Source: an uncultured Elusimicrobia bacterium (lineage in GTDB: Bacteria > Elusimicrobiota > Elusimicrobia > Elusimicrobiales > UBA9959). From it: a stretch of 37,730 nt of DNA. Positions 15,668 through 23,927 of the stretch are shown piece after piece (the first letter of the stretch is position 1; every line of letters begins with the position of its first letter). Below the pieces are notes generated by a model that searched no databases, was not told where the DNA came from, and saw only the letters and a program-made list of their open reading frames with translations. The position numbers and the translations under genes are program-made. The stretch is taken from contig CAISZM010000087.1 in the NCBI GenBank assembly GCA_903889965.1, forward strand, positions 1 through 37,730, read 5' to 3'.

Positions 15668-18301
15668 ATGCCCGGCGCGGACCGAGATTTTGAGGAGATC
15701 CTGAAAGAGACCGAGTTCGACTCGGCCAAGATGGTCCTGCGCCTTTCCTCGGAACTCCGGGAAAAGGAGCGGGAGCTCGCCGCCGCGCGCTCCCGCAGCT
15801 TTGACGAGATACAGCGCGGCAACAAGGCCAAGGAGGCGGAATTCGAGGCTCTGCTGCGCGCACAGGAAGAGCGCGTGGCCGGCCGCGAGCGGGACCTGGC
15901 CCGCCGGCTGGTGGAAAAAGAAGCGGAGCTTTGGCAGAAGCACCAGGCGGCGCTGGAAGAAGCGGTCAGCCGCCAGCGCGCCGAGTTCGAATCGGAACGC
16001 TGCCTCCTCAAAGCCGATATAGAAAAGAAGGAGGCCGAACTGGCCGTCCAGAAGAACAATTTGCGGCTGGAAATGGAAAACCTTTTCAAGCGCTGGGAAA
16101 CCGAACGCGAGGCTGATTTCAAGAACGAGCGGGAAACCTTTATAGAGGAACTCAAACTGGGAAGGGCCACGGCGCAGAAGGACGCGGAGGAGCGGGCGGT
16201 CCGGATGGAGGAGCTCTGGCGCCAGAAGCTCGGCCAGCAGGAAGCCGCGCACGCTAACAGGGAGGCCATAGCCGCCGAAGAAATACGCAGCCAGATGCGC
16301 AGCGAACACCTGGACGGGCTTAAGGCCCTGAACGAACGCCTGAACGCTGAATTTTTAAAGCGGGAACAGGAACTTCATTCCCATTACGCGGCCTGGCTTG
16401 AAGAAAACAAAAAAATGACGGAGGAAAAATCCGCGCGGCTCCTTGAAGCTGCCGGGGCGCAATACAGCGAGCGCTGCGCCCGCCTTGAAGGATCCCTGGC
16501 GGAGGCCCGGAAGGAAATTGCCGCCGCTGAAAAGGCCCGGGAAGAAAAGAACGCGGAACTTAACAGATCTTACTCGGAAAAAGAAGCCTCTCTTGAAGCG
16601 GCAGGCCGCGAAATGCAGGCCCGCCACCTGGCCCGCGAAAAGGAGCTTTCCGAAAAGCACGAACGCCTGGCCGGCGAACTGAGGGAAGACGCCGCGCGCG
16701 AGCGCGCCGCCCTGATCAAGAGGGAACACGACCTGGAGCGGCAGGCCGCCGAGCGCGCCGCCGACCTGGAAGCGGAGCACGAGCGCCGCGCCCGCATACT
16801 GGAGGGCAGGGAAGCCAGGACGGTCGCGGAACGCGCCGAGATAACCGGCATGCGCTCGCAGATAGGCGAGCTGCTGGCCCGGAAACAGAAAGAACTGGAG
16901 GGGACCCTGGAGGAACGCGCCGAACTGATGCGCCATTCCCTTGAGGAATCTTTTAAAATAAAAGGAATAAGCCTGGCAAAGAAATACGAGGAGATGGAGC
17001 GCCAGTTCGCCTCGCTCCACACGCAGCGGGACGCCGCGCAGGCCAGGATAAATTCCCTGTCCGATGAAAACTCCAGGCTTAAGGACGCCGCGGCCTCCCG
17101 CGACGCCCAGGCGCGCGGCTTAATAGAGGCGGAGCGGGCGCGCCTGTCCGAGGCGCGGGAACGCTCGGAGGCCGAACTTAAAGCCGCCTTCCTGGAAACG
17201 ATGAAGGCCGCTGAAGCCGGGGCGCGGGCCGCCGCGGACTCCGCGGCCGAACAGACGCGCGAGACCGCGGCCAGGCGCGAAGCCGAGCTGAAAACCTTAT
17301 ACGAGAAACGGGAACAGGAACTCAGGGCGGGCGCGGACGAAGCCGCCGCGGCGGCCGAACGCCACCTGACGGAGAATTTCGCCATCACCGAGCGCGGCCT
17401 GGGCGCCCGCGTAAAGGCGCTGGAGGAGTCCCTCGAAAAAGCCGAGGCCGGCAGCGCCGCCGCGGCCCGCGAAGCCTCGGAGCTGAAAGAGGACCGTGAC
17501 GCGCTCGCGGGGAAACTGGATAAAAGCGAGCGGGAACAGCGGGCGCTGACGCAGGAAAATATCTCCAAGGCCCGCGACATCCGCCAGGCGCTCGAGACTG
17601 AATTCCGGGACAAGCTGAAGGACATAGAACAGAATTACCTTGGCCAGCTGACCGGCCTGTCCAGGCAGTCCGAGGAGGCCAGGCGCGCGGACCAGGACGA
17701 ATACTTCCGCAAACTGCAGTTCGTAAAAGACGATTTTAACGCCAGCCTGACCGCGCAGGCCGCCGACATGGAGAACGCCTACCTGGAAAGAGAGAGGAAG
17801 TTCACCGCCGCTTTGACCGAAGCCTTTAAACTGAAGGAAAAGAACCTGGAGGCGCGCCAGGCCCAGCTGGAGAGCGGATACCAGAGCCTGATGCACGAGC
17901 AGGCTTCAAAGATAGAAACCGAACGCAACCTGGCTGAAAGCGTGCGGGCGCTCCAGGAAGACCTGGACCTCAAGAGCGCGCAGCTCAGGGAAACTATCGC
18001 CGCCCACAACGCCGGGTTCGGCGAACTGGAAGCGAAGCTTCGCGCCGAACACGAGGCCCGCAGGAAGGACCTTGAAGACACTCACCGCATGCGCGCGGCG
18101 CAGCTCGAAACAGAACGGGCAAAAGTAAAAGCCGTGCTCGAGCAGGAACAGCAGCTGGTGGCCGACCTGCAGAAGCGGGAAGCCGCTCTCCAGGAAAGCT
18201 ACTCCGAGCGCGAGGCCGACCTGGCGCGCCGTTTCAAGGAAGCCAGGGAACGGCTTGAAGCTGACTACAGGGACAAGCTGAAAGGATCGGACAGGCCTTA
18301 A
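15668..18301 (+). CDS. Giant coiled-coil protein 2
   Basis: The 877-residue protein has the same make-up as its neighbour (long Ala/Glu/Arg/Lys heptads, no membrane segment or signal peptide). The N-terminal FEEILKETEFDSAKMVLRLS is less repetitive. A short Trp/Phe-containing stretch (LFKRWETEREADF, near residue 140) breaks the pattern. It starts six bases after the first coiled-coil gene, with GGAAG about 12 bases upstream, so the two are one operon and probably work together as partners. It resembles its neighbour in composition, but coiled coils look alike by chance and common descent is not proved. The opposite strand has a long open frame across the gene junction, which is a composition artefact. 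Confidence 0.85.
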   Translation: MPGADRDFEEILKETEFDSAKMVLRLSSELREKERELAAARSRSFDEIQRGNKAKEAEFEALLRAQEERVAGRERDLARRLVEKEAELWQKHQAALEEAVSRQRAEFESERCLLKADIEKKEAELAVQKNNLRLEMENLFKRWETEREADFKNERETFIEELKLGRATAQKDAEERAVRMEELWRQKLGQQEAAHANREAIAAEEIRSQMRSEHLDGLKALNERLNAEFLKREQELHSHYAAWLEENKKMTEEKSARLLEAAGAQYSERCARLEGSLAEARKEIAAAEKAREEKNAELNRSYSEKEASLEAAGREMQARHLAREKELSEKHERLAGELREDAARERAALIKREHDLERQAAERAADLEAEHERRARILEGREARTVAERAEITGMRSQIGELLARKQKELEGTLEERAELMRHSLEESFKIKGISLAKKYEEMERQFASLHTQRDAAQARINSLSDENSRLKDAAASRDAQARGLIEAERARLSEARERSEAELKAAFLETMKAAEAGARAAADSAAEQTRETAARREAELKTLYEKREQELRAGADEAAAAAERHLTENFAITERGLGARVKALEESLEKAEAGSAAAAREASELKEDRDALAGKLDKSEREQRALTQENISKARDIRQALETEFRDKLKDIEQNYLGQLTGLSRQSEEARRADQDEYFRKLQFVKDDFNASLTAQAADMENAYLERERKFTAALTEAFKLKEKNLEARQAQLESGYQSLMHEQASKIETERNLAESVRALQEDLDLKSAQLRETIAAHNAGFGELEAKLRAEHEARRKDLEDTHRMRAAQLETERAKVKAVLEQEQQLVADLQKREAALQESYSEREADLARRFKEARERLEADYRDKLKGSDRP

Positions 18302-18484
18302 GTGCCCCCCTCCCCCGCGTACGCTCCGCGGGAACCGCTGAAAAACTCCCCGCGCCGCCTCCGGCGCCCCCCCGTCGTGACCTTTTTATTTTTTTAAATA
18401 TTTGTATATAATTTCAATGGCTTCGGAACGCGGCCGGCGAGGATGGAAAGCGGCCCGTATATCACAAAGGCGGTGGATACACAA
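18302..18484 (+). promoter_or_regulatory. Promoter region of the homospermidine synthase operon
   Basis: A GC-rich imperfect hairpin near 18345-18372 (GCGCCG/CGGCGC) followed by a T-rich tract may end the coiled-coil operon. A perfect TATAAT at 18407-18412 then lies in a strongly AT-rich stretch. The leader to the chosen start (18485) is about 65 bases and carries AAAGGCGGTGG, one mismatch from the ideal Shine-Dalgarno sequence, eight bases before the ATG. Confidence 0.55.
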
Positions 18485-19942
18485 ATGAAAGAATTCGATA
18501 AAAAAATACTCTTCGTGGGCTACGGCTCGGTGGCGCAATGCGCGCTGCCCGTACTTCTGAAGCTCATCAAGGTCCCGGCGAAGAACATCACGGTAATGGA
18601 CTTCGAGGACAAGCGCGGGGTTCTGAAGCCCTGGCTGGCCAAGGGCGTTAAATTCGTTCGAGAGCAGGTCACAAAAAAGAACATGGGGCCGCTGCTCGGC
18701 AAATACCTTTCCGCGGGCGACATGATGATAGACCTGGCCTGGAACATAGACGCCTGCGAGATACTTCAGTGGTGCCATGACAAGGGCGTTCTCTACATAA
18801 ACACCTCCACCGAGGTCTGGGACCCCTACACCGGGGCTACGGAAAAGCACCCGACGGAGCGCACGCTATATTTCCGGCACATGAAACTGCGCCGCATGCT
18901 GGCCGCGTGGAAAACACCCGGCCCCACGGCCGTGATAGAGCACGGCGCCAACCCCGGTCTGATCTCTCATTTCGCGAAGAAGGGCCTGATCGATATCGCC
19001 GAAAAGCTGCTCTCCGACCGGAAGGTCAAGGGAGCGAAAGCCGAGGCGCTGCGCCAGCTGGTAAAGGACCAGACCTTCAACCTGCTCTCAAAAGAGCTGG
19101 GCGTGAAAGTGATACACGTCAGCGAGCGCGACACCCAGATTTCCGACAAGCCGAAGCAGGTGGACGAATTCGTGAACACCTGGAGCGTGGAGGGCTTCCG
19201 GGAAGAGGGCGTGGCGCCCGCGGAAATGGGCTGGGGCACGCACGAGAAGGAACTCCCCCCGATGGCCGTGCAGCATAAGACCGGCCCGAAGAACCAGATC
19301 TGCCTGGCCCGCATGGGCATGAACACCACCGTCAGCACCTGGGTGCCGGGCTACTGCATACACGGCATGATAGTCCGCCACGGGGAAGCCTTCACGCTCT
19401 CCGACAAGCTGACCGTCTGGAAGAACGGCAAGGCCGTCTACCGCCCCACCGTACACTACGCTTACTGCCCCTCGGACGCGGCCATCGCCTCCCTTAACGA
19501 GCTGCGCGGCTACGACTACGCGCTGCAGCCCAAGGTGCGCATCATGAACGACGAGATAACCGAAGGCTACGACATACTCGGCGCGCTGCTGATGGGCCAC
19601 CCGTACAACTCCTGGTGGACCGGCACCATACTGGACATACACGAGTCCAGGAAGCTCGTGCCCCACCAGAACGCGACCACCGTGCAGGTGGCCATCGGCG
19701 TGATCTCGGCCGCGATGTGGATGATCGACAACCCCTCGGAGGGAGTAAAGGTCCCCGACGATCTGCCGCACGAGTACGTGCTGAAAATAGCCAAGCCCTG
19801 GCTGGGCAAGCTCGCCTCGGTTCCGTCCGACTGGACGCCGCTGATGCATTACACCAACGCCTTCAAGGGCCACAATAACCCCTACATAGACAGGAAGGAC
19901 CCCTGGCAGTTCAAGAACTTCCTGATAACCGACTGGGACTAG
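18485..19942 (+). CDS. hss: Homospermidine synthase
   Basis: The 485-residue NAD-dependent enzyme joins two putrescines (or putrescine and spermidine) to make sym-homospermidine (EC 2.5.1.44). It matches the bacterial family in length and motifs: the Rossmann start ILFVGYGSVAQCALPVLLK, EHGANPGLISHF, the NTWSVEGFREEG...GWGTHEKE segment with the Trp and Glu associated with substrate binding, RHGEAFTLSD, YRPTVHYAYCPSDAAIASL, LLMGHPYNSWW and LVPHQNAT. I prefer ATG 18485, which has a near-ideal Shine-Dalgarno site. An upstream in-frame ATG (18443) lacks good spacing and would add 14 residues. The decarboxylase gene follows after 48 bases in the same transcript. Confidence 0.92.
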   Translation: MKEFDKKILFVGYGSVAQCALPVLLKLIKVPAKNITVMDFEDKRGVLKPWLAKGVKFVREQVTKKNMGPLLGKYLSAGDMMIDLAWNIDACEILQWCHDKGVLYINTSTEVWDPYTGATEKHPTERTLYFRHMKLRRMLAAWKTPGPTAVIEHGANPGLISHFAKKGLIDIAEKLLSDRKVKGAKAEALRQLVKDQTFNLLSKELGVKVIHVSERDTQISDKPKQVDEFVNTWSVEGFREEGVAPAEMGWGTHEKELPPMAVQHKTGPKNQICLARMGMNTTVSTWVPGYCIHGMIVRHGEAFTLSDKLTVWKNGKAVYRPTVHYAYCPSDAAIASLNELRGYDYALQPKVRIMNDEITEGYDILGALLMGHPYNSWWTGTILDIHESRKLVPHQNATTVQVAIGVISAAMWMIDNPSEGVKVPDDLPHEYVLKIAKPWLGKLASVPSDWTPLMHYTNAFKGHNNPYIDRKDPWQFKNFLITDWD

Positions 19943-19990
19943 CTCAAGGTTTAGTAAAAATCATACTCGGGAAACCGGAGGACAAAGACA

Positions 19991-21136
19991 GTGATAACCA
20001 AGAAACAGATGCAGGACCTCGCCAGGAAGCACGGCACGCCCCTCTTCATCGTCGACCACGACGAGATAAGGCGCAACTACGCGCAGTTCAAGAAGCACCT
20101 GCCGCGCGTGCAGGCTTACTACGCGGTCAAGGCCGAGCCGATGCCGGAGATCGTAAAGACGCTCTACAAGGCGGGCGCCAGCTTCGACGTGGCCTCCATG
20201 CCCGAGTTCATGATAGTGCACGAGAACATCAAAGGTATGCAGAACAAGAAGCGGCTGGACTGGATCTGGGACAAGATCATCTACGCCAACCCCATAAAAC
20301 CCATCGAAACCCTCAAGGAGCTGGACCAGTACCGGCCCCTGGTGACCTACGACAACCTGGAAGAGGTCAAGAAGATAAAGAAATACGCCCCGCACGCCGG
20401 GCTGTGCCTGCGCATCAGGGTGCCGAATACCGGCGCGGTAGTGGAGCTGTCCTCCAAGTTCGGCGCGGCTCCCGGCGAAGCCGTGGACCTGATCCTCGCG
20501 GCCGCCAGGATGGGCCTCGGCGTCGAGGGCCTGAGCTTCCACGTCGGCAGCCAGACCACGAACTTCGAGAACTTCGTACAGGCCATAAATATCGCCGCCG
20601 ACATCTTCAAAGAAGCGAACGACCGCGGCTACACCAGGATGAACGTGCTCGACATAGGCGGCGGCTTCCCCGCGCCCTATGACTCGTCCGTAAAGCCTTT
20701 CGAGGTGCTCGCCAAGCGGATAAACGCCGAGCTGGACCGCCTCTTCCCGAAGAACATCGAGATACTGGCCGAACCCGGCCGCTTCATGATAGCGACCGCC
20801 GGCACCTCGGTGGTGCGCATCAACGGCAAGACGGTGCGGGACGGCAAGACCTGCTATTACGTCAACGACGGCGTGTACCACACCTATTCCGGCATCATCT
20901 TCGACCACCAGCACTGCCACCTCTTCCCCTTCCGCAAGGGCAAGAAGGAGGAGATCTGCGGCGTGTTCGGCCCCACCTGCGACGCGCTGGACGTGATCTC
21001 GATGTCGGAGAACCTGCCCGCGGACCTGGAACTGGGCGAGCTGCTCTACAGCACCAACATGGGCGCGTACAGCCACGCCTCGTCCACCTGGTTCAACGGC
21101 TTCCCGCCGGCCAAGGTGGTCCATATAAACAAGTAA
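19991..21136 (+). CDS. Type III (alanine-racemase-fold) ornithine/lysine decarboxylase
   Basis: The 381-residue PLP enzyme makes a diamine from ornithine (putrescine) or lysine (cadaverine). It has the PLP lysine K47 in YYAVKAEP, FDVASMPEF, FHVGSQ (about 183-188), the phosphate-binding GGGFP (223-227), EPGRF (261-265) and the active-site FGPTCDALDV with C330 and D331. The FGPTCD form fits ODC/LDC rather than diaminopimelate decarboxylase. Together with the upstream homospermidine synthase the likely main product is putrescine. The start codon is GTG with GGAGG ten bases upstream. A strong terminator follows. Confidence 0.9.
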   Translation: MITKKQMQDLARKHGTPLFIVDHDEIRRNYAQFKKHLPRVQAYYAVKAEPMPEIVKTLYKAGASFDVASMPEFMIVHENIKGMQNKKRLDWIWDKIIYANPIKPIETLKELDQYRPLVTYDNLEEVKKIKKYAPHAGLCLRIRVPNTGAVVELSSKFGAAPGEAVDLILAAARMGLGVEGLSFHVGSQTTNFENFVQAINIAADIFKEANDRGYTRMNVLDIGGGFPAPYDSSVKPFEVLAKRINAELDRLFPKNIEILAEPGRFMIATAGTSVVRINGKTVRDGKTCYYVNDGVYHTYSGIIFDHQHCHLFPFRKGKKEEICGVFGPTCDALDVISMSENLPADLELGELLYSTNMGAYSHASSTWFNGFPPAKVVHINK

Positions 21137-21155
21137 GACACGGGCCGGTCAGCAC

Positions 21156-21193
21156 AAAGAAATACCGCGGAAGCCATCCGCGGTATTTCTTTT
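21156..21193 (+). terminator. Terminator of the hss-decarboxylase operon
   Basis: A perfect 15-pair stem (21156-21170 with 21178-21192) with a 7-base loop ends in a T-rich tail. Confidence 0.92.
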
Positions 21194-21216
21194 GGGGAAA
21201 ACCGGCGGCGATTTAA

Positions 21217-21222
21217 TATAAT
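21217..21222 (+). promoter_or_regulatory. -10 box of the arginine decarboxylase gene (leaderless)
   Basis: A perfect TATAAT ends six bases before the ATG at 21229, in an AT-rich patch after a GC-rich stretch. Transcription should begin at the start codon. No Shine-Dalgarno sequence and no good -35 are visible. Confidence 0.65.
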
Positions 21223-21228
21223 TTACTT

Positions 21229-21780
21229 ATGTCACAACTCCTTGTCCCAAAAGAAGTTTTCCTAACGAAGGGCCTCGGCCGCCACCAGGAAAAACTGGCG
21301 AGCTTCGAGGAAGCGCTCCGGGACGCCAAGATAGCCAAATACAATCTTGTGCACGTCTCCAGCATCTTCCCGCCGTACTGCAAGGTAATACCCAGGCAGA
21401 AAGGCATAGAGAAGCTCCATGACGGCCAGATAGTGCACTGCGTGCTCAGCCGCAACGCCATAAACGAGAACCACCGGCTGATAGCCTCCTCCGTGGGCCT
21501 GGCCGTCCCGAAGGACCGCTCGCACTACGGCTATATCTCGGAGCACCACACTTTCGGCGAGACCGACGAGAAGACCGGCGACTACGCGGAAGACCTCGCC
21601 GCGCTGATGTTATCGACCATCCAGGGAGTGGAATTCGGCAGCGAGACCACCTGGGATCAGAAGGAAGAGATCTGGAAGCTGAGCGGGAAGATCGTTAAGG
21701 CCTCCAACATAACGCAATCCGCCATAGGGACGGAAGGCGTCTGGACCACCACCGTGGCCGCCGCCGTGTTCGTGTTCTAA
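21229..21780 (+). CDS. pdaD: Pyruvoyl-dependent arginine decarboxylase
   Basis: The 183-residue proenzyme decarboxylates arginine to agmatine (EC 4.1.1.19). It self-cleaves within VSSIFPP, between S44 and S45 by analogy with the archaeal PvlArgDC, turning S45 into the pyruvoyl cofactor. Other family landmarks are the SEHHTFGETDEKTGDYAEDLA region and the C-terminal GVWTTTVAAAVFVF strand. Length and motifs are normal for the archaeal/chlamydial type. It lies just before agmatinase, giving a complete arginine-agmatine-putrescine route. The message is probably leaderless. Confidence 0.93.
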   Translation: MSQLLVPKEVFLTKGLGRHQEKLASFEEALRDAKIAKYNLVHVSSIFPPYCKVIPRQKGIEKLHDGQIVHCVLSRNAINENHRLIASSVGLAVPKDRSHYGYISEHHTFGETDEKTGDYAEDLAALMLSTIQGVEFGSETTWDQKEEIWKLSGKIVKASNITQSAIGTEGVWTTTVAAAVFVF

Positions 21781-21799
21781 GCCCGGTCCGCGCCGCATG

Positions 21800-21832
21800 A
21801 GCCGGGCCGGGAAACGGGCCCGGCTTTTCTTT
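21800..21832 (+). terminator. Terminator between pdaD and agmatinase, abutting the speB ribosome-binding site
   Basis: GCCGGGCC pairs with GGGCCCGGC (21801-21824) and is followed by TTTTCTTT. The T tract runs directly into GGAAG (21833-21837), the Shine-Dalgarno sequence of the next gene. Either speB is expressed by partial read-through, or this is a regulated (attenuator-like) site. Confidence 0.75.
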
Positions 21833-21842
21833 GGAAGTTATT

Positions 21843-22709
21843 ATGGAATTCAAACCAGCCAGCAAACAATTCATTTTCGGGAAGATGCCCCGCATGCAGG
21901 GCGCGAAATTCGTCATACTGCCGGTGCCTTACGAAAAGACCACCTCCTACGGGCACGGTACGCGCCGCGGTCCGGCGGCTATTATCGACGCCTCCTGGCA
22001 GCTGGAACTGTGGGACGAAGAAACCGGGGCCGAGACGCACAAGGAAGGCATCTTCACCGCCCGCCCGGTGAACTGCGCCCTGCCGGAAAACAAGTTCTTC
22101 CCCCGCCTCGAACGCACGGTGGACGCGCTGCTTTCCTCCATGGACGCCATACCTTTTTTTATAGGCGGCGAGCACAGCGTTACGCAGGGGCTGCTGCCGC
22201 CCTTCCTCAGGCGCCATAAAGACCTTTCCATACTGCACTTCGACGCGCACGCCGACCTTCGGCCCTCTTACGAAGGCTCGCGGCACAGCCACGCCTGCGC
22301 GGTCTACCCCGCCTCGCGCACCAACAGGCTGGTGCAGATAGGCATACGCAGCGTGGGCGCGGACGAGCGGCAGTTCCACAAAGCCGGCAACGTTAAAACG
22401 CACCTGATGCACGAGAGCTGCGACTTCGGGAAGCTGGAGCGGGACATACTGCGCGAGCTTACCGGCACGGTCTACCTGACCATCGACGTGGACGGCTTCG
22501 ACCCCTCGGTGATGCCGGGCACGGGAACGCCACAGCCCGGCGGCTTCCTGTGGCAGGACGCCCTGAAACTGTTCAGCGCCGTGTGCGCGAAAAAGAAGGT
22601 GGTCGGAGTGGACGTGGTGGAAGTGGCGCCGGTCAAAGGCTCCCACATCACCGAATTCAACGCCGCAAAACTGATATACCGGCTGATGGGCTATCTAAGC
22701 CGGAAATAA
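21843..22709 (+). CDS. speB: Agmatinase
   Basis: The 288-residue ureohydrolase converts agmatine to putrescine and urea (EC 3.5.3.11). The two-manganese site is complete: H111 in IGGEHS, D134, H136 and D138 in FDAHADLR, and D215 and D217 in TIDVDGFDPS. The YEKTTSYGHGTRRGP N-terminal segment and GVDVVEVAP are also family features. The ATG at 21843 has GGAAG six bases upstream; a TTG 12 bases earlier is less likely. No promoter of its own is visible, so it probably depends on transcripts from pdaD passing the hairpin before it. Confidence 0.92.
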   Translation: MEFKPASKQFIFGKMPRMQGAKFVILPVPYEKTTSYGHGTRRGPAAIIDASWQLELWDEETGAETHKEGIFTARPVNCALPENKFFPRLERTVDALLSSMDAIPFFIGGEHSVTQGLLPPFLRRHKDLSILHFDAHADLRPSYEGSRHSHACAVYPASRTNRLVQIGIRSVGADERQFHKAGNVKTHLMHESCDFGKLERDILRELTGTVYLTIDVDGFDPSVMPGTGTPQPGGFLWQDALKLFSAVCAKKKVVGVDVVEVAPVKGSHITEFNAAKLIYRLMGYLSRK

Positions 22710-22732
22710 GCGCCGTGCGTGGAACGGCACAC

Positions 22733-22761
22733 AAAAACCGCGGGTCGCCCCCGCGGTTTTT
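22733..22761. terminator. Terminator of speB (bidirectional)
   Basis: AAAAACCGCGGG pairs perfectly with CCCGCGGTTTTT around a 5-base loop. The A and T tracts allow use from both sides; the SGNH gene on the minus strand converges on it. Confidence 0.92.
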
Positions 22762-22831
22762 AATTTCTGCCGATGCCCCCTTTTACCCGGTTTGAACGGT
22801 AGTTCAAGCGAGCATCAGCGCCCTCTGTTTT

Positions 22832-23599
22832 TTAATGACCAGGCGGAAGGACTGAAGCCGCGGCCGCTTTTTGAAGGATGGAGGCTTGTTTTACGCCCAG
22901 CCCCAGATCGGCGGCGCCGACCGGGCTTTTACCGAACAGGACGGAGTAGAAAACACAGGCGGCGAGGTAAGAGCCCTCCTTTGAAGGATGTATACCGTCG
23001 CCGGAATAGAGCTCTATCTCGGGATGGGCCGCCCTGACCCCCTTCCACGCGGTACCGACCGGGGCGAGGAGCCCTCCGGTTTTTACGGCCAGGTCCGCGT
23101 AGGTCGCGCTCAAACGGCGCTGCATCCCTTCATATGTGCAGACCTCGGGTATATTGCGGCAATTGTCCCGGTCCCCGTCCCTGCGTCCCCAAGTCTCGAA
23201 GAAAACCGTTTTTGCCGAGGCGGGCAGCGTGCGGACCAGCTTGTCCAGCTGGAGGGCGTAGGGGATCACTTCGGCCGCCACCTGGAACTCCGGCAGGGCC
23301 GGCCTTTGGCTTTGTTCCTGCAAAACAACGAAATCCCATTCCTTCGAGCCTATCAGGGTCCTGGTCGCGGCGTCCCGCGCGTGCTGCTCGAATCCATACC
23401 CGCCAGGGGCCAGCGAATCCGCTTCAATTTTATCCCCCAGCGAAGCGGCCACGCCAGCCAGCAGGGCAGGCAGGTCGTTAGCCGAGGTAAAGCTGTTGCC
23501 GATAAACAGGACCCTGACCGTTGCCCCCGGGGCCGGCCTGGCGCAGGAGCAAAAGGACAAAAGCAGCAGTATCAATACCGCCTTTCTTCTGATATTCAT
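22832..23599 (-). CDS. SGNH/GDSL-like hydrolase lipoprotein
   Basis: The 255-residue protein has a lipoprotein signal (hydrophobic run ending LSFCSC, lipobox Cys near residue 17-19), so it should be anchored to a membrane. The mature part opens with VRVLFIGNSFTSANDLP, where Ser in GNSFT is the block-I nucleophile. It ends with DGIHPSKEGSYLAA, the Asp-x-x-His block V. WDFVVLQEQSQRP matches block III. This gives the Ser-Asp-His set of an SGNH esterase, close to the DUF4886 type. The substrate is unknown. It follows the small hypothetical gene by six bases with no ribosome-binding site of its own, so translation is probably coupled. Confidence 0.85.
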   Translation of the reverse strand: MNIRRKAVLILLLLSFCSCARPAPGATVRVLFIGNSFTSANDLPALLAGVAASLGDKIEADSLAPGGYGFEQHARDAATRTLIGSKEWDFVVLQEQSQRPALPEFQVAAEVIPYALQLDKLVRTLPASAKTVFFETWGRRDGDRDNCRNIPEVCTYEGMQRRLSATYADLAVKTGGLLAPVGTAWKGVRAAHPEIELYSGDGIHPSKEGSYLAACVFYSVLFGKSPVGAADLGLGVKQASILQKAAAASVLPPGH

Positions 23600-23605
23600 G
23601 TTCCG

Positions 23606-23896
23606 TTATTCCAGGACGAATTTGAGCCAGGGCAGGGCCGCGCGGGCCGCTTCGAGGGCGGCCTCGGGGGAATCAAAGCCGGCGGCCGGACCTACCCGGC
23701 CCGGCTCCCAGCACATCTCCAGCAGCTTGTCGTTATAAACCTCTTCCTGGAAAGTATAGGTGCCGTTCACGCGGTGATAGATACCCATGCGCAGCTTGCC
23801 CCCGGTATCGTAGACGGTACGCACCACGGCGTCGACATCGATGTTCTCGACCGAACCGAACAGCGCGAACAGCCCCCGCCGGATATTTTTCAGCAT
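23606..23896 (-). CDS. Small hypothetical protein
   Basis: The 96-residue protein has no family I recognise. The N-terminus is basic and hydrophobic (MLKNIRRGLFALFG), followed by a mixed soluble part with GIYHRVNGTYTFQEEVYND and an Ala-rich C-terminal helix ending in PWLKFVLE. ATG 23896 is chosen because GAGG lies nine bases upstream; a TTG at 23911 is an alternative. It lies between the dehydrogenase (31 bases upstream) and the SGNH lipoprotein (6 bases downstream), in one operon. Confidence 0.65.
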   Translation of the reverse strand: MLKNIRRGLFALFGSVENIDVDAVVRTVYDTGGKLRMGIYHRVNGTYTFQEEVYNDKLLEMCWEPGRVGPAAGFDSPEAALEAARAALPWLKFVLE

Positions 23897-23927
23897 ACGC
23901 GCACGCCTCAACCCGTTCGCCGACCAG

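Noticed and set aside
14447-16309. 620-codon open frame on the minus strand across the junction of the two coiled-coil genes
   Set aside because: It is antisense to two genes with good starts and clear coiled-coil composition. GAA/GCG-rich codons leave the opposite strand open by chance. The translation is a low-complexity Leu/Phe/Gly mix with no start signal.
19961-21124. 387-codon minus-strand open frame opposite the ornithine/lysine decarboxylase
   Set aside because: The plus strand carries every motif of the decarboxylase. The antisense product has shadow-like composition (Val, His, Arg, Gly).
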